A stretch of 64,000 bases of DNA from Gloeophyllum trabeum ATCC 11539 (taxonomy: Eukaryota > Basidiomycota > Agaricomycetes > Gloeophyllales > Gloeophyllaceae): the NCBI RefSeq assembly GCF_000344685.1, contig NW_006920412.1, positions 2,296,617 to 2,360,616 of the forward strand, in the 5' to 3' direction. The position numbers and the translations under genes were made by a program. Positions 22,844 to 34,869 of this stretch are shown here, piece after piece. Positions within the stretch are counted from its first letter, which is position 1; each line of letters starts with the position of its first letter. The notes under the pieces are model-generated. The model saw nothing but the letters and a program-made list of their open reading frames with translations, was not told where the DNA came from and ran no database searches.

Positions 22844-24174
22844 TCATGAAAGGGCTTTGTGGATGCGTAGGGCTACCTCCAAAATCCACAACTCCTCATC
22901 TGCGCCGTCGCATAACGCCTTGTCAGCTTCGGCAAAGACGAGAGCACATCGAGCTTTCTGCCGGGCAGTTATAGTTGGGTGTAAAATGACGAGGTCGTGT
23001 AACTAAATGCGAATCATTAGTCCTCCTGCATCTACTGCCCGTCTGCACTTACCTGTGAGAGCAACTGTGAGGCAGAATATCCTTCTCGGACTACTTCTTT
23101 CACTTTCTTCCGTATGGCATCAAAGTTGGACTTGCTACCTGAGCCAGGTGAAGGATCAATGTCCATGTCGTTCGTGCCCTCAACGCCTAGTGTCGCTACA
23201 AAGTCATTAATCACTACGTCTGGCACTACCCCAGCGATCTCCTGTATGTCGCGGGCAGTGATAGGTGTCGGCGGAACCGTTGAAGATGATAAACGGGACG
23301 CTGACTGAAGATATGTTATTGACCGACGTAAGTCACCTTGGGAGGTGTTGATGAGAGCGGATATGACATCGGGCGACGCATCGACGTGCTCGCAAGTCGC
23401 AATATGGGATAGTCGGCTGGATGTCGAACCGGGGTCAAGGGGTTTGAAGCGGAATTTCGAGCAGCGGGAGGCTAATGGCTCGATGATTCGGGTCACATAA
23501 TTGCAAACCAGGCAGAAACGGGTTATTCGTGCATAAGTCTCCATTATGCGTCGAAGGGCAGCCTGGGCATCTTGGGTCATTGAGTCCGCCTCGTCCAGAA
23601 TAATGATCTTGTATGGGGGGCAGGGATAAGTCTTGCCATCCGAGGAGACAGCTTGTGCACGGGGAGTTTGGCGAGCGAAGTCTTTGATCTTCTCCCTTAC
23701 AATGGATATTCCTCGTTCATCAGACGCATTCAGTTCTAGGACGCGCGTTCGGAAGTTGTCGGGCCTTCCTCGGCGATCAGATAGGTTATGTTATTAACTT
23801 AAAGACTTACCCAAACAGTTGCCTCGCAAGAGCGAGGATAGTAGAAGTTTTGCCGTTCCCCGGAGGCCCATAGAAGAGCATGTGTGGCAACTAGTATCGG
23901 TGCAAGGTTCAAGTTAGCTTTTGCTAATTCCGTAATAGAGACAGGAACATGCATTTGTAGACAGTAGGGATTTCTGTAAGACCGCTACAGTATGTTCTTG
24001 CGATGTAACATCGTCGATCGTTTTCGGCCGGCTGGAGGCCTAGTTTCCAGATGCCGTGAACAAAATATACCACGATACTCACTATTTCTCGACCCAGGGT
24101 TGAAGCTGTGAATCAGCCGCTTGCTTCTGCGCTTTGCTTTGCCTGGGTGCTTGAGGCTGAAAGAATTTATCCAT
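22844..24174 (-). CDS. RFC2: replication factor C small subunit, Rfc2 type
   Basis: Five exons (24174-24083, 24031-23953, 23890-23811, 23764-23053, 23002-22844) give 373 residues. It has [19 protein letters not shown], a Walker A box GPPGTGKT (residues 65-72), [20 protein letters not shown], the Walker B box [10 protein letters not shown], and the SRC arginine-finger motif in [12 protein letters not shown]. These match the Rfc2 (human RFC4) branch of clamp-loader subunits, which load PCNA at primer ends. The intron at 23891-23952 starts with GC (donor GCATGT) and is the only way to join the two conserved exons in frame. Near the C-terminus an insert ([17 protein letters not shown]) is longer than in yeast. 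It is divergent from the CAF-1 large subunit. Confidence 0.95.
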
Positions 24175-24344
24175 GAGTTCGGTCGGTGTGCCGAAGGATG
24201 TGAGCAAGTCGCGATGCAGCGCGGCGTGCGTCTATGAAGCGCGTCCAGTCACAGGTAGTCACATCACGGACGCGTCTTCGCACATTTCGCAGACCGCTGA
24301 CGCCAGGACACGTCCGCTCTCTCCGTCTCCACCACCCCATATTT
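24175..24344. promoter_or_regulatory. shared RFC2/CAF-1 upstream region with MluI cell-cycle box
   Basis: Only about 170 bp separate the two divergent start codons. It contains ACGCGT at 24270-24275, the core of the MCB element bound by MBF-type factors at G1/S in fungi. The palindrome reads the same on both strands. A regulatory role is inferred from position and gene function. Confidence 0.45.
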
Positions 24345-27150
24345 ATGGAAGTCGCGAATAAAGTCATGACAGACGCGGACGTCAACACCAGTGCGAAGGC
24401 GACAGCGTCGCCGCCTCTGGCTGAGCTCAAGAATGGCAAGATCTTTTTCAAGCAGAAATGCGTATCATTAGAGAAGTTGTCGGAGACCATGCAAGGTGAG
24501 GCTCATCAACGAGTCTCTCTATCTGCTTACGCATACTCTGCTCCTGTGGCACCCCTCTTCAGAAATTGTGAGCTTCCGGAATATGCTGCAACGACGCATC
24601 CAGGACCAGGAGCCTCCTCTCGACTCGATGCCGACTGAGCATAAGCCCTTGTTAGGAAAGCTGATCCACGAAAGGTTCGTCCTTTATCTCCGGTATTCAC
24701 GAGTGTTGCTATCGCTTCAGCTATGTCCTGTAGCGACAAGACGCTCCCAGCGCTGTGCAAGCACGTGCAGCGACAGCTGCTCGCAGAAGACGACGACATC
24801 AACAGAAGTCCGCCCGATGCCGTACTCCCATTGGCTGTTTTAGAGAAAGAAATCAAGTCTATTGCAGAAAGGAAGAATTATGGCTTGGACAGCTCTGCAG
24901 ACGGCGTCAAAGTTCCTGCTTCGTTGTGCGTGTGGCGATGGGAGCTTGACAGGCAGTTCTGGGACTGGTTACCGAAATCTGCAAGGGAGAGAGCAGAGAC
25001 GAGGTATCAAGAAAGACTCGATGTGAGTATTGCTTGCCACCGAAGATTGATATATCCGTATTACTAGCTCGAATACTTACATGCCTGCCACTTACAGGCG
25101 AAGGCGAGATTAGCTTCACTCTTCGACTCTTTACCAGATAAAGAGAGGGAGGCTCTGCTGAGTATAAGGGGACCGGGTAGGCCGCCGAAACACAAGGAGA
25201 AGGAACCTACGAAGGATAATGCTACGCGACCACAAGGGCAAGAGGTCCCGGATAGTGTTCCTGTCGTTCAAAGTGCGCAACGAGTGAGCGCTGTTCAACG
25301 AGGTCCTATGTAGTTCATAACCTGATGTTTGCCCAGGACGAGCAAACACCCGAGAGCTCAGCTACACCGACGAAGTGCGTCGGGCGTGCGAAGAAGGACC
25401 TCTCCCCTGAGACGGCTGCGGCGGTATGTAGCTGCACATATTCACCGCAACCCAGCCATTCACCTGACTCCTGCAGGAGAAAGAAAAGCTAGAGAAAAAA
25501 GCTGCCAAAGCCGAGAAGGAAAGGAAGGAGAAAGAGGCCGAGGCGAAATCCAAATCCGCGTTTGTCAGCTTCTTCACCAAGGGCAAGACCCCTTCGTTGA
25601 ACAGTCACGTCTCACCACGAAAGGAAGCGAAGGACAACAAGGCAGAGTCGAGTGCTTCAGCAAGTCAATCCGATTTCGAGCGCCTCTTCCGGCCGTTCGC
25701 TTTGAAAAAGGGAGCAGAGCTTGCACCCGACAATTGGTTTAAGCAAGCGAAGAACGGGCGACTTGTACGGAATGGAAGGCTTTCAGGCGAGGTCATCATT
25801 ATCGACGGCGACGAAGGCGATCCGGACCAAGATGTGGCCATGCATGACGTTCAACCTACCGACAAGGAATTGAGTTCTCAGAGCAGTCGAGGTTAGTATG
25901 GGATGCGGTTCTCCCAGGTGGCACTGTATTGAAGCCCATCTAGAACGTTTATCTTCACTTCTGGCACAACTACCCCCCTCAGCCAACCCAGCCCTACTTC
26001 AGCGACCTCGTTGGACTACCGCTCATCTGAAGACGCATTCTCAGTATTCGGTCCGCGATATTATGTCGCAGCTGAGCGAAGCTGAAGTCGCCGGCGATGA
26101 GTCTCGCGTTCGCGAGCTTTTGGATCTGCTTCGCTCTCGGTCTAAAATACCTGCCAGAGTCCTGTGCTTCGCTGACAATGCCCGTCCAGGCTACTTTGGC
26201 ACCTTCACCCGAACGTCACGTATCATCGGGCCAAGGTGCCCATTCGCTCGAGACGCCATAACCCATGACTACAACTATGATAGCGGTGAAGAATGGGAAG
26301 AAGAAGGTGAGGGTGAAGAAGTGGACGAGGGCAGTGACGAGGAAAAGGAAGACGCTGCTACCGAGGATGCGGACTCTGATCTCGACGGTTGGCTAGTGGA
26401 CGACGACGAAGTGGGGGATCCGGGCACACCGATCGAAGATAGAGAAGGTTCCCCGGGCTTCTTCCCTCCGTTACCAGTACAAGATAAGAAAAGAAAATCC
26501 GCCGTCTCTGAAGCGCGGCCAAAGGTGGAGAAGAGACGCAAGGTCGTCGTCCCATTGGTGCCATTCACCAAGGGGCCCTGTTGGGAGCATGTCATTGGCA
26601 AATGCGATTATGAGCCCTTCGAGCCGTATAGGATTAGTCTCTTCAATGGTAGGACGGGAGTTTACTATTTCTCCAAGCCGTACCCATTGACCCATATCCT
26701 ACAGACACTCCCTACCCGATAGATCCTTTCACTTTCGTCTCGGCACCTCCTACCGCTGTGAAGGCTCCTGCTCCCGCTACGGACGGAGTTTTCCTGGTTC
26801 CTCCTGTACCCAGTACAAGTCATACGCAGGCCGCCCTGGCTGAAGCTCCTCGCTCAACCCAGCCAAAGGCGGCCGTAGGACCAAGTAATGTTACGAAGAG
26901 AGCGTCAATAACAGCACCAAGAACCTGCTTCCCAGAAGATCAATTACCAGCTCTTCTGGCCAAGATCCGTTCTTCGCCAACATCCAATCTTACTGTTCTC
27001 GTGGAGATAATCTACTCGAGTCTGCAAGAGCAAGGTGTGAAGGTTAGAAAGAATGCTGTTGAGACGAAGGTACGCGAAGTGAGTGAAAAATGCAAATTGA
27101 GGAAAGTGTGGGTTGTGAAAGGGGAGTCCCAGGAAGCTGCAGTGAGTTGA
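24345..27150 (+). CDS. CAC1: chromatin assembly factor 1 large subunit (p150/Cac1)
   Basis: Eight exons (24345-24495, 24563-24674, 24734-25022, 25098-25283, 25337-25423, 25477-25891, 25944-26648, 26705-27150) give 796 residues. The start at 24345 precedes a second in-frame ATG at 24366. A charged KER coiled coil covers about 276-301 and runs into SAFVSFFTKGK, a PIP-like FF motif that may contact PCNA. The p150 core is clear: FCRPFALKKG-like FRPFALKKGAELAP, ARPGYFGTFTRTSRIIGPR, and YNYDSGEEWEEEGEGEE, followed by DGWLVDDDE. The C-terminal helical domain (PEDQLPALLAKIRSS) matches the winged-helix region. CAF-1 deposits H3-H4 behind the replication fork. It lies head to head with RFC2, another PCNA-linked factor. 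Confidence 0.92.
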
Positions 27151-27428
27151 TCATGCCACTAAATGGACACGATACTTATCGCTATTGTCATTCTAGTCTG
27201 TTTTCCCCCTCCAATGAGACTGTTGACCCTCACAATGTTGTTACATATCATACATCTGCGCGGCCTTGTCTACGGGTCCGAGTTTGTGTTCGAGGTGCTA
27301 GTGCGGATATCCTGATGTATTATATTATACACCATTTCCATTACATATTGGATCGTACCAGTTACAGATAACTTAGCATATTGATACATTCCAGAGAGAC
27401 TAGTGCAAGGGAATGCCGCATACAGCGA

Positions 27429-28235
27429 CTATGAAACCACCAACTCCCACAACATATCGGCGAATTCATGGTCGGGCTTGGTACCGTCAAATTGTATACA
27501 GTGGACGTCGCCAGATCGCGATCCTACGCTCAAACGTCAGCTCGGAGACCAAGAAATATGCACACGCGAGTACTAACGGATGAGCATTTTCACAACGTTT
27601 CCATAATCGTCCACGATAGGCTCGAAGCCAATGCCTTTGAATATAGCCAAACGTAGTCTGAATGATCAAGTTGGATGAATCTCTCCGAGGACTCAGACGG
27701 AACGCTTACGCTGTGCCGTCAAGTTCATTTTCATGCTCCGTCGCAGGGTCAGATTCCTCCAATATCTTGGTCTCCTCCTTCAGTTCTGCGAGTTCAGCTT
27801 CCTTGTACGCAAGTGAGCTCTCAGCGTCATTAATAGCCTTCCCTAGGGATACTTTCGTTTCTTCCAAGTGGCTGATATTGGCTGCGTGCTGCTGAGGTGT
27901 GGGTTTAGACTTCGGACGCGTCGAAGATGTGCGCGCTGCGTCAAGAAGCTTGGCCAGTGCTGTGCGCGTGAGGATAAGATGAGGCCCAAGTAAGAACGCC
28001 GTTAGAGACGCGCACGAACACTTCAAATGGGAATGTGCTTGATCCAACTCTTTCTTCCTCGCGGCTTCCGTCATCGCCATTCTTTGCTCTGCCGCATAGA
28101 TAGTCATGAAGTCCTCTTCGGGATTCATATTGGTAACCATCTTCCTGATCTCGAGACTGGCGGATGATCAGGAGATTATGCACAAGCGTAGTAGGTAAGA
28201 GCGTACATTGCTTCCCGCAGGTCAATACTCGACAT
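27429..28235 (-). CDS. SPC24: kinetochore protein Spc24
   Basis: Five exons (28235-28207, 28156-28020, 27959-27710, 27657-27578, 27523-27429) give 196 residues, the usual size. The N-terminus MSSIDLREAILEIRKM leads to NPEEDFMTIYAAEQRMAM. A coiled coil (about 45-140, with EETKVSLGKAINDAESSLAY) follows. The globular RWD-like end reads LRLAIFKGIGFEPIVDDYG, then DVHCIQFDGTKPDHEFADML and WELVVS. Spc24 pairs with Spc25 and anchors the Ndc80 complex to the inner kinetochore. The first acceptor has a second possible AG 18 nt downstream; I chose the one that gives AILEIRKM. The third exon is joined through a GTTCGT donor. Confidence 0.85.
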
Positions 28236-28663
28236 AATGGTATATCCTGCGGGTTATGTATGACAAGGAGGCACAACTTCAGGCTTCCGGCGCTGGCCTG
28301 ACTCCGAGGTACGAAATTGAGTCGCGTCGGAATTGACGCGCGGAGTCACAGATCACGTGCGGGGTGACCGTGTTTCCCCTGGAACTTTCATTGGTGGCCA
28401 CTATGTAGAATCAAATATCCCTGGCTGAAGAGCCATAGCACCTTGATCACTTGTGCAACTACTAGCTCTAGATCGTGTATGTATGATATCTGTCAAGCCT
28501 GGGGCCTGTCATTGATCGCTCATCGTCAACAACAGCATACAGTACAACCGCTGGCTCACTTGAGGCCTATACAATAGTAACTACTAATACACAGCGTGAA
28601 TAAGAATACGTGCCTCCAGATCACATCCTTGGGCATGCATGAGTAGTCCGCTTGAGTACAATT
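28236..28663. other. intergenic region, no gene seen
   Basis: It separates the SPC24 start from the stop of the oxidoreductase gene on the same strand, so it holds the SPC24 promoter and the oxidoreductase 3' flank. No further feature is visible. Confidence 0.55.
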
Positions 28664-30044
28664 TTAGCCGTTCACATCCACACTGTCATCAACCTCGACC
28701 ACGACCTTGCCCTTGGCCCTGCCAGTCTTAAGCTTCTCGTATGCCTTCAGAGCGTCCTGGAAGGAGAAGACAGAGTCGATCAGGGGTCTGACCTTCCCTG
28801 CAGATGTAGCTTAGCTGAGCGTATACGACCTGGCCACCAGACCCGCAACAAACCTTCAGAAACCATCTGAGCGATTGCGTCCAGGTCTTGTTTCTTGGGA
28901 TTCATGCTAACCACGCGCCACTTGCGCTTCGTCCCACCCAACCACCGAGGCCGCAGGAACACCTCCCACATCATCTTCGCTGTGGTCTTCATCTCCCTGG
29001 CATTGAGGGCCTTGGGCTGTGGACCGGTGGACACGTAGATGCCATCGGCAGTGGTATATGCTGGACTCTTCGTGTACAAGGAGGGTTCCAGAAGTCCTAC
29101 GGCATCGAAGATAACATGAAATTTGGGCGAAGGAGGGTTCTCGGACAATTGCGATTCTAAAGGTGCCTTAGTGTAGTCAAGAAACTAATGCAGGCGTCAG
29201 CGCCATGCAAGCAATATGTAAACAATGAACAGTACGAAAATGGCTCAGAATGTGGTACCAGGGTTTCCCTGCTACCTGACGAGCACGTACCTCGTCTGCA
29301 CCGAGTCCCCTGACGAATTCCTCGTTCTTTGCGCTAGCGGTAGCAGTAACTTTGCACCCTTTGGCTTTCGCCATTTGAATAGCGAAGGCTCCGACAGCAG
29401 AACTGCCTCCGTTTACGAGAAGGCACTGTTCAGACTCGAGATGTGCGATGTCGAAGAGAGCCTGATAAGCTGTCAAAGCTGCTAAGGGTATACCTGCAAC
29501 ATCCACCGCCGATAGATTTTCCGGCTTTAGAACCAGATTGCAGGCCGGGACCCGTGTGTACTGAGAGAGTGCACCCAGGCGCGTCTTTAGGTTGAGTTCT
29601 GCGGTGCGTCTGAGTAAAGGGTGTTCGGTCGCAGCTGGTAATAGAGGGCAGGACTTACGAACGTGTATGATGCCGTAAACGTTATCCCCGTTAGAGAAGG
29701 CAGGGTCGTTCGACTCGACTACGACTCCAGCTAGGTCATGCTCTGGTACGTACGGCTTCCTCGCTATAAAGCCGGGGGCCAATTGCATGATCTTGAAACC
29801 TCTGAAGGACGCGTTCAATGGCGAACGCGAAAAACTTAATGAGGACTTACACAGGATTCAAAGCAGCTGCCCGAACCTTTACGAGGACCTCGCCTTCAGC
29901 GAGCTTCGAAGGAACTGGCACATCCGAGGCTAATACCAGTGCCTCAGAGGGCTTGCCACGCTTAACTACATGCCAGGCCCTTTGTTTCGAGGGGATTTCT
30001 GAGACGCCTCTATCTTGAGGTCTGCCTGTGTCTATACCAGACAT
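28664..30044 (-). CDS. zinc-independent MDR-type NAD(P)H oxidoreductase
   Basis: Five exons (30044-29851, 29801-29659, 29598-29291, 29184-28854, 28797-28664) give 369 residues. The GroES-like N-terminal domain includes KLAEGEVLVKVRAAALNPV and PYVPEHDLAGVVVE. The Rossmann domain has LLVNGGSSAVGAFAIQMAKA, the nucleotide-binding motif of quinone reductase and enoyl reductase-like MDR proteins. The structural zinc Cys cluster of classic alcohol dehydrogenases is absent. The C-terminus reads KVRPLIDSVFSFQDALKAY. The reaction is probably reduction of an enone or quinone with NADPH; the substrate cannot be told. The intron at 29185-29290 is longer than most (106 nt). It is divergent from exportin-1 with about 265 bp between. 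Confidence 0.85.
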
Positions 30045-30309
30045 GTTAATGGGAATTGGCAAGAAACAAAGCCGATAGTTAGTATTAGTAGTCCCATCAT
30101 GACGTTGTGAGAATCCCATGGCAAGCTCAGTTACGCCACCAAAATGGGCAGAGCGTGAGAGGAGATCACGTGCCAGCACAGCAAGGTCACGCCGCGCCCT
30201 CTGCCCAACAGCCACAAGTCCTCACTCTATAAGCAACTGCAACATTCCCTCCGACATCCTCTCTATCGACTCACAACACGAGACGGCGTTCTATAACGGG
30301 TGTTAAGCG

Positions 30310-33300
30310 ATGGATGTAAGTGCACGTTATGTGTATTGTCCGTTCTGCATCGATCGTGACCTCTTCTCCGCTTTGCGTATGCGCAGGTCCTTCTCGATTT
30401 TGGGAGGGAGTTCGATGTGGACCTCATGGACAGGGTGACGATGGCCCTCTACACGGGTCAGGGACAGGAGGTATGCACAATACTTTGAGACAAGTGCTTC
30501 TCGACTAACCGGATCATATCTGTCATACAGCAACAAATGGCTCAACAAGTCCTCACCCAGTTCCAGGAACATCCCGATGCTTGGACAAGAGTACCCGATA
30601 TCCTCGAGCGCTCATCATTCCCGCAAACGAAAGTCAGTGGCTCTTTGCCTGTCCACCGCTGGTGTTACTAACTATTCGTATCGCAGTATATCGGCCTGCA
30701 GATTTTGGAGAAGCTGATTAATACACGGTGGAAATCTCTTCCGGAAGGGCAGCGACAGGGTCAGTGTTTCCTATACCGCTCTAGTCACAACTAATCGGTC
30801 CGTAGGTATCCGAAATTTCGTGGTCGGAATTACGGTGAAGGTGGCATCCGATGAAGCAACCATGCGGAGGGAGAAGACGTATATTAATAAGTTGAACCTT
30901 GCGCTTGTCCAGGTAACAACATCTAACTCCCAAAGGCATCGAATCTGATCCAGGTTCTAGATCTTGAAGCAAGAATGGCCACACAATTGGCCGACATTCA
31001 TACCTGAATTAGTGGAGTCGTCCAAGACAAATCTGTCGCTTTGCGAGAACAACATGATCATTCTGAAGCTCCTCTCGGAGGAGGTTTTCGACTACTCTGC
31101 AGATGCCATGACGCAGAACAAAATCAAGATGCTGAAGAATCAGATGTGCGGAGAGTTCTCTGAAATCTTCAAACTCTGCCAGGAAATCTTGGAGGAGGCA
31201 CAGAAGACGTCCCTAATCAAAGCGACTTTAGAGACCCTGCTGCGGTTTCTCAACTGGATACCTCTCGGTTACATCTTCGAAACGACGATCATTGACTTAC
31301 TGCTCAATCGGGTGCGTACATTGTTTTTTTCTTGTTTCCTTCTATTGAAGTTTCTTCGCACAGTTCCTTGAGACGCCAGAATTCCGCAATGTTACTCTCA
31401 AATGCCTTGCGGAGATCGCGGGTCTGAACGTCGGACCCGAGTACGACCCCAAATTTGCCATCCTATTCGCCATGGTCATGACTGCCGTTAATCGTATGAT
31501 TCCCCCATCCACGAATATTGCGCAAGCGTACGCCAATGCGGGAGACTCCGGCCAGGAACTCGTGCTTAATCTTGCCCTTTTCCTTTGCAACTTCCTTTCC
31601 AACCATCTCCGTGCTGTTGAATCAGATGCGAACCGCGACGTACTGCTCAATGCACATATGTATCTGGTCAAGATTAGTCAGGTGGATGAGCGCGAGATAT
31701 TCAAGATCTGCTTAGAATATTGGCTGAAGCTAGTCGCGGAGCTGTACGAGGAGATTCAAAGCCTACCGATTGGTGACAGCGGGCTACTGATGGGACTGAG
31801 CCTGGGTGGCGGGGCCAGCGCCCAGAGTATGTTGAATGGGATGGCGTTACGGAAGAATATCTACTCGGATGTTCTCAGCAATCTGAGGTTAGTTGTCATA
31901 GAGAGGATGGTGAAACCGGAGGAGGTGAGCAGTTGTTCATACTCATGTTACCCTTCGACTTCTGACCGCGGACGCTGCATAGGTTCTTATTGTCGAGAAC
32001 GACGAAGGCGAGATCGTTCGTGAATTCATGAAGGAGAGCGACACAATCGTCTTGTACAAGTCGATGAGAGAACTTCTGGTTTATCTGACTCACTTGGATG
32101 TGGTGGATACAGAGACCATCTTGACAGAGAAGCTCGCCAAGCAGGTTGACGGTTCAGAATGGTCGTGGAACAATCTCAATACCTTGTGCTGGGCCATCGG
32201 TTCGATTTCTGGCGCAATGAGTGCGTCATTCTCAGGTTTATATAGTTGGACGCCCAGATGACTCACCTTCTTTGCAGACGAGGAGACTGAGAAACGATTC
32301 CTTGTGACTGTTATAAAAGACCTGCTAGGCTTGTGCGAGATCAAGCGCGGTAAAGACAACAAGGCAGTAGTCGCGTCCGACATCATGTACATCGTTGGCC
32401 AGTATCCTCGATTCCTCAAGGCACATTGGAAGTTCCTGAAGACTGTCGTCAACAAACTTTTCGAGTTTATGCACGAGACGCACGAGGGTGAGCTATGATT
32501 TCCTATCCCCCTCCTTTCATGACTTCCCTGGACAATATATTTGCCAGCCTCTTGTTGTTGTCCTGGATCAGCTAATAAGACTAATCGCATCGCTGGTGTA
32601 TAGGCGTGCAGGATATGGCTTGCGACACATTTATCAAAATCGCTCAGAAGTGTAGAAGGCATTTCGTGATGCAGCAATCCGGTGAACAGGAGCCTTTCGT
32701 CGATGAAATCCTACGATTGCTGCACCGGATTACTGTGGACCTTTCGCCGCAGCAGGTAGGCAGTTCCCTAAGCTCAGTCAGTGTCGGTCTATAATTTTTT
32801 CTAGGTCCATACCTTCTACGAGGCAGTGGGTTATATGATCTCGGCACAGCCAAATAAGCCACAGCAAGAGAAGCTTATCGCTAAGTTGATGGAATTGCCA
32901 AACAACGCTGTAAGTTCTGTACTATCCTGCCCTGCGCCGCGGGCTGACGTCTTCGGTGCGCAGTGGGATTCTCTCATGGCCCAGGCTGCACAAAATATCG
33001 ACGTCCTCGGGAATATGGACAACATCAAGATTCTGGCCAATGTTCTAAAGACTAATACAGCTGCATGCACGTCTATCGGAAGCTTCTATTTGCCTCAGAT
33101 AGGTCGTATTTTCTTAGATATGCTCGGTCTCTATAAGGCCGTGAGTAGCATTATCAGTGAGACTGTCGCTCGGGAAGGTGCGTGCCACCTTGTTTAACTT
33201 CGTAGAACCACGTAAACTGATGACGTTGTTTTATCAGGAGTCATCGCTACAAAGACTCCGAAAGTGCGACAACTCAGGACCGTGAAGAAGGAAATCCTGA

Positions 33301-34495
33301 AGCTACTTGAGACATATATCAAGAAAGCGGAAGATCTTGAAGCTGTCAATAACAACTTCATACCTCCGGTGCTGGATGCAATCTTGGGCGATTATAATCG
33401 CAATGTCCCCGCAGCGAGGGACGCTGAAGTGTTGAACGTCATGGCCACGATTACTAGTCGCCTTGGGGTAAGGTTCGCACGTCGTAGGCAAAGAACTCAA
33501 TCACTGACATCGTGTATCATTTCCCACAGCCCTTGCTCACGCCTCAAGTTCCTGCTATTCTGGATGCAGTCTTCGAGCCGACGCTGAACATGATCAACCA
33601 AGACTTCGCGGAGTTCCCCGAGCACAGAGTCGGCTTCTTCAAGCTCCTAAGAGCCATCAACCTCAACTGTTTCCCAGGTAAGCTGTGGTCTGGGAATATG
33701 CTGGGTAGGACGAGTTTGACGCAATGGACCTAGCCCTTTTGACCATCCCGCCAAATCAATTCAAGCTGTTCATGGACAGTATTATCTGGGCCATCAAGCA
33801 CACCATGCGGGATATCGCAGATACCGGTTTGAACTGTATGTGCTACCAACATACGTCACTTGGTCTATGCTGACATAGTCGGCGACACCAGTATGCTTGG
33901 AAGTCATCAACAACTTCGCCAGCGCGGATCCGGCTGTTGCAAACGCTTTCTTCCAACAATACTTCCTCAGCATTGTTCAGGATATCTTCTTTGTGCTGAC
34001 GGATGCCGACCACAAGAGTGGATTCAAGCTTCAGAGCTTGCTACTGGCGCGATTATTCCAGCTTGTGGAGACGAATCAGATTCAGGCGCCTTTGTTTGAC
34101 CCGTCTCAGGTGCCAAACCCAAATATCACGAATGCGATATACTTGCGGGAATACACAGCAAATCTGCTGAGAAATGCTTTCCCTCACGTGTCGACGTGAG
34201 TATCCCGAACGCCACATTGGACTGACGGGCACTAACATGCTGCAATAGGGCACAAGTCGAACAATTCGTCATCGGTTTGGGAGAATATCACAACGACATC
34301 AACCGCTTCAAGCTCTCTTTACGGGACTTCCTCATCCAACTGAAAGAGTTTTCCGCCGGCGACAACGCCGACCTCTTCTTGGAAGAGAAGGAAGCCGAAG
34401 CTCAGAGGAAGGCGGAGGCGGAGCGTGAGGCAGCAATGCGCATCCCTGGCATGCTCAAACCGTCGCAAATAGAAGACAAGGATGAAGACATTTAA
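30310..34495 (+). CDS. CRM1: exportin-1 (CRM1) nuclear export receptor
   Basis: Seventeen exons give 1077 residues: 30310-30315, 30387-30470, 30531-30632, 30687-30759, 30806-30912, 30961-31311, 31364-31924, 31983-32220, 32278-32487, 32604-32755, 32805-32909, 32964-33177, 33238-33467, 33530-33677, 33734-33835, 33892-34195, 34249-34495. The first coding exon is only ATG GAT. The N-terminal Ran-binding CRIME region includes [19 protein letters not shown] and [20 protein letters not shown]. The NES-groove region reads [20 protein letters not shown], then [20 protein letters not shown] and [20 protein letters not shown]. The receptor binds leucine-rich export signals with Ran-GTP and carries cargo through nuclear pores. 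Cys527 matches the leptomycin-reactive cysteine of human and fission yeast CRM1. The acidic-basic tail ends IEDKDEDI. Confidence 0.97.
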
Positions 34496-34869
34496 TCGGG
34501 AGTAGAGGTGTAAGGTGTATTTCGAACTACGTGTGTTTTTAGGTCCCTTTGCATGCTTCCCCAGTCAAGATCATTGTCAATCCCCCTTGTTTCCCCTCTT
34601 CCCCCTGCCTCGGCTTTTCTATTGTCGCTGTGCTATATCGTGTCATCCATCTGCATATCTTAGTGTACAGTAGCCTACAGTTAGGAACAAAAGAATGTAT
34701 CACTGTCACGAAATCTCAAGTATATATTTTCTGTAGCTCTGAATCGAACTCTCATGGTATCTTAAGGTTTGTGCCACAAGTGGCTCATCGTAGATCGTGA
34801 TCCGGGAGAGATTGCAGATATCGTGATCCTGACCTCTCACGTCCTCGCGTTTCTTACGAGCCTACCGTC
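34496..34869. other. tandem intergenic region
   Basis: It lies between CRM1 and MCTS1/Tma20, both on the plus strand, and should hold the CRM1 3' UTR (T-rich from about 34500) and the next promoter. No gene is visible. Confidence 0.55.

Noticed and set aside
34735..34765. tRNA T-loop-like GTTCGATTC on the minus strand
   Set aside because: The flanking bases do not form a T-stem and no acceptor or anticodon arm is present.
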